In this document: piece after piece, positions 44,016-50,433 of the stretch
How positions within the stretch are numbered: position 1 is the first letter of the stretch
Layout: the number at the start of each line of letters is the position of its first letter
Assembly (NCBI GenBank): GCA_003280605.1
Contig: QCEM01000013.1
Span: forward strand, 1-50,433
Length of the DNA stretch: 50,433 bases
Direction of reading: 5' to 3'
Source of the DNA: SAR116 cluster bacterium AG-355-O21
GTDB lineage: Bacteria > Pseudomonadota > Alphaproteobacteria > Thalassobaculales > Thalassobaculaceae
Made by a program: the position numbers and the translations under genes
The notes under the pieces: generated by a model
The model's database searches: none
What the model saw: only the letters and a program-made list of their open reading frames with translations
Told to the model about the DNA's origin: nothing

Positions 44016-47000
44016 TTGTCTCAAAAATATAAAATAATTAGTGGCGCACCTGACAGCTACATTCCCTTCGATCTCGCCGCGCAGCTCACCCAGCGGCCCG
44101 CAGCGCATTTGCATATTGCCCGCGACGATGCCCGTATGGGGGCGATTGCGGCGGCAATGAAATTTCTGGCACCGGCGATTGAGGTGATCGAAATCCCGGC
44201 ATGGGATTGTTTGCCTTATGATCGCGTGTCGCCGCATGGTGAAATCGTCTCCCGGCGGATCGCCGGTTTGGCGCGTTTGGCTGAAACCTCGGCCAATGCT
44301 GAGACAGGCCGGCTGATTTTGACGACTGTTAACGGTATTTTACAGCGGTTACCGCCAGTGTCGTTTTTTACCGCCGCGCAATTACAGTTGAAGCCGGCAC
44401 AAGCAATCTCGGTTGCTGAGATCCAAAGCTTTCTGAGCAGCAATGGGTTTCGGCGCGCCGACACGGTCCGCGAACCAGGGGAATATGCCATTCGGGGCGG
44501 GATTATCGATGTTTTCCCCAGCGCCGTCGGTGAACCGGTGCGGATTGATTTCTTCGGCGATGACATCGACAGTATGCGGCATTTCGATGCCATGACACAG
44601 TTAACAACCGGCCCCTGTACGGAATTGATTTTTCGGCCGGTCGATGAATTTCTGCTCGATGACGACGCGATCCAGCGATTCCGCAGCGGTTATCGTGCGC
44701 ATTTCGGCGGCGATGCCCATGATGACCCGCTCTATGAGGCTGTGTCGGCGGGCCAACGCTATGCTGGCATGGACCATTGGCTGCCACTGTTTCACAGTGA
44801 ACTTGCGGTTTTGACGGACTACCTGGGGACACCAGATTTGACCTTCGATCACCAAGTGCCGGACATGGTCGATAGCCGTTTTGAGCAAATTGGTGAATTT
44901 TATGAAGCCCGCGAAATTGCCGCTAAGGTCAGGCAACGGGGCGGCGACGGCGTAGCTTATCGCGCGTTGCCAACCGAAAGCTTGTATCTGCGCAATCTTG
45001 AATGGCAGGCATTGTTATCGCGGGGGGCGCTATATTCGCCATTTGCAGGGGCTGACAGCGATGCGGCGTCAGGTCAGATCCGCGATGCCGGCGCGCGCAG
45101 TGAAATCGGCTTTGCCGAAGCGCGAGCGCAACCGGAAGTCAACATCTATGAGACTGTCGGCGACCGCTTGCATGCTGATCTGGGACGTGGCCGGCAGGTT
45201 CTTGTCTGCGGTCACAGCACCGGCTCACGGGACCGCTTGGTAAGTCTTCTGAAAGACCATGGCCTGAAAAACATCACCGCAATCGACGTATATAGCGAGC
45301 TGGACAGCCTTGGCGAGGCCATGGTCGCGGCGGTGACGCTGCCGATTGACCATGGCTTTGATGACGGCCGCCAAGTTATTGTCACGGAACAGGATATTCT
45401 TGGTGAGCGGCTTTCGCGGCCGCGCCGCCGCCGCCGCCGCGGCGAAGAATTCTTACAAGAAGCGGCCAGTTTGGAAGATGGCGATCATGTGGTCCATATC
45501 GAGCATGGGATTGGCCGCTATGACGGCCTTGAAACCCTTGAGATCGGCGGCGCACCGCATGACTGCTTGCGGCTTGTTTACCATGGTGGCGACAAACTGT
45601 TTTTGCCGGTCGAAAACATTGAAGTGCTATCCCGCTTTGGTTCCGAAGATGCCGGCGTGCAGCTTGATAAACTTGGCGGGGCCGCATGGCAGGCGCGCAA
45701 AGCCCGCGTCAAAAAGCGTATCCGTGATATGGCCGAGCAGCTGATCAGGATTGCCGCTGAACGGGAGATTGAGCGGCTGGAGGCTGTTTATCCGCCCGAG
45801 GGCGTTTATGAGCAGTTCTGTGCGCGTTTTCCCTATGAGGAAACGGAAGATCAGCTGCAATCTATCGAGGATGTTTTCAAGGATTTAGCCTCTGGAAAAG
45901 CCATGGATCGGTTGATTTGTGGGGATGTGGGTTTCGGCAAAACAGAGGTGGCGATGCGGGCGGCGGTGGTGGTCGCAATGCAAGGCTTGCAAGTTGCGGT
46001 GGTGGTCCCAACCACATTGCTGGCGCGGCAGCATTTCAATCAATTCGAGGATCGGTTCCGCGACCTGCCGCTGAAAGTGCGGCAATTGTCGCGGATGGTC
46101 ACCAGCAAAGAGGCAGCGGAAGTACGGAGTGAGCTGGCCAGTGGCGAATGTAATGTGGTCATCGGCACCCATGCACTGCTGGCAAAAACAATCGCATTTA
46201 ACAATCTTGGCCTAATGATCGTTGATGAGGAGCAGCATTTTGGGGTCGGCCAAAAAGAACGCTTGAAAGAGCTGAAGGCAGGGGTTCATGTGCTGACGTT
46301 AACGGCAACACCGATCCCCCGAACATTGCAAATGGCGCTGACAGGGGTTCGCGAAATGAGTTTGATCTCGACGCCGCCAATCGACCGCTTGGCGGTTCGC
46401 ACCTTTGTGATGCCATTTGACGGCGTGGTTCTGCGCGAAGCCTTGATGCGCGAGCATTTCCGGGGTGGCCAAAGTTTTTATGTCTGCCCGCGTTTGGAGG
46501 ATCTGAACCGCGAACATGAACGCCTGCGAACACTGGTCCCGGAGCTGAAAATCTCGATGGCACATGGGCAGATGGCAGCGCGTGATCTGGAAAATGTCAT
46601 GACCGCATTCTCCGACGGGGCCTTCGACGTTCTATTGTCAACGCATATCGTTGAATCCGGCCTGGATATCCCCAGCGCCAATACCCTCGTTATTCACCGT
46701 GCCGACATGTTCGGGCTATCGCAATTATATCAGCTGCGTGGCCGGGTGGGGCGCTCAAAAACCCGCGCCTATGCCTATCTGACAACCAATCCCGGGCGGC
46801 GATTGACGGCTGCCGCACAACGCCGCCTGGAAGTGATGCAGACCCTTGATACCCTCGGTGCCGGTTTCAGCTTGGCCAGTCACGACATGGACATTCGCGG
46901 CACCGGTAACCTTTTGGGTGACGAACAGTCAGGTCATGTCAAAGAAGTCGGTGTTGAGCTGTACCAACATTTGTTGCGCGAAGCGGTAATGGCGGCCAGA

Positions 47001-47510
47001 GAAGGGCGGCTTGCCGATGATGGCCGGATTGCCGATGATTGGACGCCGCAAATTCAACTTGGCCGGCCTGTGTTGATCCCAGAGTTATATGTCCCCGATC
47101 TATCGGTTCGATTGGGCCTGTACCGGCGGGTTGGGCAATTAATTGACAGCCAAGAAATTGATGCTTTTGCCGCCGAGTTGACCGATCGGTTTGGGCCGAT
47201 CCCTGCCGAGGTGACCAATCTTCTGGATGTTATCGCCATAAAACAAGCCTGCAAGGCCGCCGGGGTTGCGAAAGTTGATGCCGGGCCAAAAGGTGCTGTG
47301 GTTGCTTTCAGAGACAATACATTTGCCGACCCAGGTGGCTTGATCAGCTATATCGCCAAGCAAGAAGGTGCGATCCAATTACGCCCGGATCATAAATTGA
47401 TTTATCGCCGTAACTGGGAAAAACCCGATAACAGGGTGCGCGGGCTAACCCGTTTCATTGGAGCGCTGGCAAAAATAGCCACAGGCGACGCAGCCTCGGT
47501 CACGTCATGA
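44016..47510 (+). CDS. mfd: Transcription-repair coupling factor Mfd
   Basis: The 1164-residue translocase removes RNA polymerase stalled at DNA lesions and recruits UvrA. It has a UvrB-like N-terminal module (about 1-350). An RNA-polymerase-interacting CarD-like domain starts near 487 (GDHVVHIEHGIGRYDGL). Walker A is GDVGFGKT (K642), followed by DEEQHFGV and TATPIPRT. The C-terminal TRCF domain closes the protein. An in-frame stop at 44001 and absence of a nearby ATG make TTG at 44016 the likely start, 4 nt after sdhE, suggesting coupled translation. Confidence 0.96.
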   Translation: MSQKYKIISGAPDSYIPFDLAAQLTQRPAAHLHIARDDARMGAIAAAMKFLAPAIEVIEIPAWDCLPYDRVSPHGEIVSRRIAGLARLAETSANAETGRLILTTVNGILQRLPPVSFFTAAQLQLKPAQAISVAEIQSFLSSNGFRRADTVREPGEYAIRGGIIDVFPSAVGEPVRIDFFGDDIDSMRHFDAMTQLTTGPCTELIFRPVDEFLLDDDAIQRFRSGYRAHFGGDAHDDPLYEAVSAGQRYAGMDHWLPLFHSELAVLTDYLGTPDLTFDHQVPDMVDSRFEQIGEFYEAREIAAKVRQRGGDGVAYRALPTESLYLRNLEWQALLSRGALYSPFAGADSDAASGQIRDAGARSEIGFAEARAQPEVNIYETVGDRLHADLGRGRQVLVCGHSTGSRDRLVSLLKDHGLKNITAIDVYSELDSLGEAMVAAVTLPIDHGFDDGRQVIVTEQDILGERLSRPRRRRRRGEEFLQEAASLEDGDHVVHIEHGIGRYDGLETLEIGGAPHDCLRLVYHGGDKLFLPVENIEVLSRFGSEDAGVQLDKLGGAAWQARKARVKKRIRDMAEQLIRIAAEREIERLEAVYPPEGVYEQFCARFPYEETEDQLQSIEDVFKDLASGKAMDRLICGDVGFGKTEVAMRAAVVVAMQGLQVAVVVPTTLLARQHFNQFEDRFRDLPLKVRQLSRMVTSKEAAEVRSELASGECNVVIGTHALLAKTIAFNNLGLMIVDEEQHFGVGQKERLKELKAGVHVLTLTATPIPRTLQMALTGVREMSLISTPPIDRLAVRTFVMPFDGVVLREALMREHFRGGQSFYVCPRLEDLNREHERLRTLVPELKISMAHGQMAARDLENVMTAFSDGAFDVLLSTHIVESGLDIPSANTLVIHRADMFGLSQLYQLRGRVGRSKTRAYAYLTTNPGRRLTAAAQRRLEVMQTLDTLGAGFSLASHDMDIRGTGNLLGDEQSGHVKEVGVELYQHLLREAVMAAREGRLADDGRIADDWTPQIQLGRPVLIPELYVPDLSVRLGLYRRVGQLIDSQEIDAFAAELTDRFGPIPAEVTNLLDVIAIKQACKAAGVAKVDAGPKGAVVAFRDNTFADPGGLISYIAKQEGAIQLRPDHKLIYRRNWEKPDNRVRGLTRFIGALAKIATGDAASVTS

Positions 47511-48025
47511 CGGCCCCCAGGCTCACAGTTCGTGCCGCTTTGCCGGGTGATGGTGCGGCTGTTTTTCAATGGCGGAATGACCCGCTGACACGGGCCATGT
47601 CATGGCAGCCGGAAGCCGTGACACAAGCTAATCATGACATCTGGTTTACGAACGTCTTAGGCTCGCCGCGACGGCACATGATGATCGCTGAAATGACCGC
47701 GCCGGCGCCGGTCAACGACAAGCGGGTTGGTGTGCTTCGGTTCGACAGCACAATCGAGCCACAGGATTTCTTGCCGGCGTCTGACAACCCGGCAGCGTTG
47801 AGCCACCAAGTGTCCATCAATCTGAACCCTGTTTGGCGCGGCCAAGGCCTCGGCCAGAATTTATTGCTAACCGGTTGCCGGGCTTTTCGCGGCCATGGCC
47901 ATGGTGGTTGGTTGTGGGCCGAGATTCGCCGGCAGAATGCCGCCAGCATCAAAATCTTCACCGCTGCCGGCTTTGCCTGTCTGGCTACGGATGATGATGT
48001 GCTGCGTTTTGGGCGGGCTGATTAG
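47507..48025 (+). CDS. GNAT-family N-acetyltransferase (RimL/PseH-like)
   Basis: The 172-residue protein has a RimL-type GNAT pattern: an N-terminal WRNDPLTRAMSW (22-33), the acetyl-CoA loop VWRGQGLGQNLL near 109-120, and IKIFTAAGF at the end. The WRND segment is shared with PseH-type sugar-amine acetyltransferases, but no sugar genes are beside it. Its ATG overlaps the mfd stop by four bases (ATGA). The substrate is unknown. Confidence 0.85.
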   Translation: MTAPRLTVRAALPGDGAAVFQWRNDPLTRAMSWQPEAVTQANHDIWFTNVLGSPRRHMMIAEMTAPAPVNDKRVGVLRFDSTIEPQDFLPASDNPAALSHQVSINLNPVWRGQGLGQNLLLTGCRAFRGHGHGGWLWAEIRRQNAASIKIFTAAGFACLATDDDVLRFGRAD

Positions 48026-48029
48026 CGCG

Positions 48030-48058
48030 CCTGCCGGCAGTGTTACTGCGCCGGCAGG
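48030..48058 (+). terminator. Hairpin between convergent GNAT and DsbA-like genes
   Basis: CCTGCCGGC and GCCGGCAGG form a perfect 9-bp stem, five bases after the GNAT stop. The loop can add AGT/ACT pairing. Only a short TTTG follows on the plus strand. The stop codon of the DsbA-like gene lies within the loop. Confidence 0.5.
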
Positions 48059-48693
48059 TTTGCTTGCTCGACTTGATCAAGATCAAATAACGGGAAAAAT
48101 GCTTGCGGCTCTTGTGCGCCGGAGACGGCGTATTGGCGATTGATGATAAAGCAGGGCACGCCGGTGATGCCGCTATTATAGGCGAGGCGTGTTTCATCGA
48201 GGATTTCGCGCACCCCGTCAGGGCCGTTGAGATACTCAAACGTTTCCTCGTCATCTAAGCCGTTAATGACTGCAATTTCGACCAAATTTTCTAAATTGCC
48301 GATATCGACCCCATCGAAGAAATAGGCCGAAAATAGGGCCTCCAAGACCGCATCTTGGGCGCCGTGTCCACGGGCCCAGCGAATCAGCCGATGAGCCAGC
48401 ACCGTATTCGGCGTGCGGGTGATCTTATCGAAGGCAAAATTGATCCCTTCTTCGGCACCGATTGTTTCAATCCTGCGATAGATTTGTTTTGCCCGATCAG
48501 GACCGCCAAATTTTTGCTGCAGATATTGCTGGCGATCGATCCCGTCACTGATCAAATCTGGGTTCAATTGAAAAGCTCGCCAAGTGATCTCAACCTGCGC
48601 ATTCGGACGCTCTGCCAGGGCCCGTTCAAAGCGACGCTTGCCAATCAGACACCATGGACAAACAACATCCGAAAAAATTTCAATCTTCAACAT
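48043..48693 (-). CDS. DsbA/FrnE-family thiol oxidoreductase
   Basis: The 216-residue protein has a thioredoxin fold with a C12PWC15 active site and the helical insert typical of FrnE/HCCA-isomerase-like DsbA relatives. There is no signal peptide, so it should act in the cytoplasm, as FrnE homologues do in oxidative stress. VPCFIINRQYAVSGAQ is the cis-proline region. I chose the ATG at 48693 with GGAGAG upstream; an earlier start would add nine residues. It converges with the GNAT gene. Confidence 0.9.
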   Translation of the reverse strand: MLKIEIFSDVVCPWCLIGKRRFERALAERPNAQVEITWRAFQLNPDLISDGIDRQQYLQQKFGGPDRAKQIYRRIETIGAEEGINFAFDKITRTPNTVLAHRLIRWARGHGAQDAVLEALFSAYFFDGVDIGNLENLVEIAVINGLDDEETFEYLNGPDGVREILDETRLAYNSGITGVPCFIINRQYAVSGAQEPQAFFPLFDLDQVEQANLPAQ

Positions 48694-48819
48694 GCGGTCT
48701 CTCCGGGACGTGGAAAACAAGGTGAAATTTTAACTCACTGCACTAGACTGCCAGGTTGTAAATAATTTTGCACCCCCTGACCGTAATTCCTGGTTGGTTT
48801 CACTTAAAAGGGCACGGGC

Positions 48820-50433
48820 ATGACCCAGATCTACGAGGCGGGTTTGGAAAAGAACGCCGCAAATTACGAAGCACTGACGCCGCTTGATTACCTAGAGCGG
48901 GCGGCGGCTGTTATGCCGGATAAGATTGCCATCGTGCACGGTGACCGCCACGACAGCTATGGATTGTTTCGTAGCCGCTGCCGGCGCCTTGCTTCGGCGC
49001 TGATGAAACACGGCATTGGCCTTGGTGACACGGTCGCGGCCTTGCTACCAAACACCCCGGCAATGCTGGATTGTCATTACGGTGTGGCCATGTCGGGAGC
49101 GGTGCTGAATACCATCAACACCCGCCTTGATGCGGCCAGTATTGCCTTCATTCTCGATCACGGCGAGGCGAAGGTGGTGATTGTCGATAAGGAATATAGC
49201 GCTGTTATGAAAGCTGCGCTGGCGGCAGCAAATGTGACGCCTTTGGTGGTGCATGTTGATGATCATCTGGCTGCTAACGGAGAGCTGATCGGCAGCATTG
49301 ACTATGATGATTTTTGGGCGGCAGGCGATGATGACCCGAATTGGCCGCGGCCGGCCGATGAATGGCAGGCGATCACCTTAAACTATACCTCCGGGACCAC
49401 CGGTAATCCTAAGGGTGTGGTTTTTCACCATCGCGGTGCATATTTGAATGCCATGGGCAATGCCATCGCATTTGGTTTAAGCGCCGACAGCCGGTATTTG
49501 TGGACCTTGCCGATGTTTCACTGCAACGGCTGGACCTTTACCTGGGCGGTTACTGCGGTGATGGGCACGCATGTTTGTTTGCGGCAGGTTGATCCGGCTG
49601 AAATTTTTGCCTCGATCAGGGACAATAAGGTCTCCCATATGTGTGGTGCACCGGTGGTCTTAACCATGCTGATCCATGCCCCCGATGCTGCCAAATCAAG
49701 CTTTCCACAGATTGTTGATATTGCTACCGGCGGGGCTGCACCGCCAAGCCAAGTGATCCAATCGATGGAAGAAATGGGCTTCAAAGTGATCCATTTATAC
49801 GGCTTAACCGAAACCTATGGGCCGTCAACGTTATGCGCCTGGCCGCCGGAATGGGATGGTCTTGATGCCGAAGCACGGGCCCGGAAAATGGCCCGCCAAG
49901 GGGTATACTACCCAACCCTTGAGGGGATGCGCGGGGTTGATCCGGAAACGGGCCAAGATATCCCCCATGACGGCGAAGCTGTCGGTGAGTTGTGGTTGCG
50001 CGGTAACACCGTGATGAAAGGCTATTTGAAAAACCCCGAAGCCAGCCGTGAGGCATTTGCCGAGGGCTGGTTCCATACCGGAGATTTGGTTGCCATTCAC
50101 CCCGATGGCTATGCCGAAGTCAAAGATCGCTCAAAAGACATTATCATTTCCGGAGGTGAAAATATCTCCAGCCTGGAGGTTGAAGAGGTTTTGTTCCGGC
50201 ACCCCAAAATCATGGAAGCGGCAGTGGTCGCGAAAGCCGATGACAAATGGGGCGAAACGCCCTGCGCATTTGTTACCCTGGTTCCAGGTGAAAGCCTGGC
50301 GCAAGCAGATGTGATCGCCTGGTGCCGCCAGAACATGGCGGGTTTTAAAGTGCCGCGTTATGTGGTCTTTGGCGAGCTGCCAAAAACGTCGACAGGTAAA
50401 ATTCAAAAATTTGTCCTGCGTCAGGATGCAGCG
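48820..50433 (+). CDS. Acyl-CoA synthetase, AMP-binding (partial, right edge)
   Basis: An open frame of 538 codons runs from ATG at 48820 to the last base. It encodes an ANL-superfamily ligase that adenylates a carboxylic acid and joins it to CoA. The P-loop YTSGTTGNPKGV (about 189-200), LYGLTETYG, TGDLV, and the A10 lysine segment STGKIQK near the end are present, so only a few residues are missing. The overall pattern resembles medium/long-chain and 3-methylmercaptopropionate (DmdB-type) ligases of alphaproteobacteria; which substrate applies is not settled. It is divergent from the DsbA-like gene, with 126 nt between starts. Confidence 0.93.
   Translation, partial: MTQIYEAGLEKNAANYEALTPLDYLERAAAVMPDKIAIVHGDRHDSYGLFRSRCRRLASALMKHGIGLGDTVAALLPNTPAMLDCHYGVAMSGAVLNTINTRLDAASIAFILDHGEAKVVIVDKEYSAVMKAALAAANVTPLVVHVDDHLAANGELIGSIDYDDFWAAGDDDPNWPRPADEWQAITLNYTSGTTGNPKGVVFHHRGAYLNAMGNAIAFGLSADSRYLWTLPMFHCNGWTFTWAVTAVMGTHVCLRQVDPAEIFASIRDNKVSHMCGAPVVLTMLIHAPDAAKSSFPQIVDIATGGAAPPSQVIQSMEEMGFKVIHLYGLTETYGPSTLCAWPPEWDGLDAEARARKMARQGVYYPTLEGMRGVDPETGQDIPHDGEAVGELWLRGNTVMKGYLKNPEASREAFAEGWFHTGDLVAIHPDGYAEVKDRSKDIIISGGENISSLEVEEVLFRHPKIMEAAVVAKADDKWGETPCAFVTLVPGESLAQADVIAWCRQNMAGFKVPRYVVFGELPKTSTGKIQKFVLRQDAA

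Overview
The window is chromosomal DNA from an alphaproteobacterium, probably a free-living, rhodospirillales-like lineage. The order-level guess is weak; the class is well supported. Evidence for the class is the dusB-ntrB-ntrC-ntrY-ntrX-trkA-dat-hfq-hflX run, a PopZ-type polar organizer beside valS, an isoaspartate-methyltransferase-like gene in front of a TolC gene, the recG / sdhE-mfd divergence, a Bpt-type aminoacyl transferase, and a polyhydroxyalkanoate depolymerase. Genes are tightly packed with many 1-4 nt overlaps. I see no phage, insertion sequence, CRISPR array or rRNA operon. Two tRNA genes (Asn, Cys) lie near 12.0-12.3 kb.

Left part (1-12 kb, mostly minus strand). A glutathione-dependent formaldehyde oxidation pair (frmA, fghA) is preceded at 12 nt by a membrane-anchored CoxG-type protein. 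It is followed by a GT2 glycosyltransferase with a small membrane partner and then a TauD-type dioxygenase. Next is a plus-strand DmsC/PadD-type membrane anchor gene interrupted by an in-frame stop. After bpt comes a minus-strand sulfur-flavoured run, transcribed as thiol-dioxygenase-like cupin, GNAT, cysteine synthase-like enzyme, mercaptopyruvate sulfurtransferase, tandem GNAT.

Middle (12-26.4 kb). The pcm-like gene, tolC, popZ and valS lie on the plus strand. A dual-specificity-type phosphatase and phaZ lie on the minus strand, with a peroxiredoxin divergent from phaZ. A seven-gene minus-strand operon then reads NTF2-like protein, CoxD-type MoxR ATPase, CoxE-type VWA protein, a split XdhC/CoxI pair, a molybdopterin-binding/nucleotidyltransferase fusion, and an IscU/SufU-like scaffold. 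This is a maturation set for a CO-dehydrogenase/xanthine-dehydrogenase-family molybdenum hydroxylase, but no catalytic subunits are in the window.

Right part (26.5-50.4 kb, mostly plus strand). The nitrogen-sensing Ntr operon runs into potassium control (trkA), D-amino acid transaminase, a HAD phosphatase, hfq and hflX. groES-groEL follow, with a recognisable promoter, a CIRCE operator and a strong terminator. Then come an inositol-monophosphatase-family gene, recG (minus), sdhE-mfd-GNAT, a FrnE/DsbA-like oxidoreductase (minus), and an acyl-CoA synthetase that runs off the right edge.

The points most worth a second look are the orphan molybdenum-hydroxylase maturation operon with its own Fe-S scaffold and split XdhC, the CoxG gene wired into formaldehyde oxidation, the nonsense-interrupted anchor subunit, the thiol-metabolism cluster, and several uncatalogued palindromes in divergent promoter regions.
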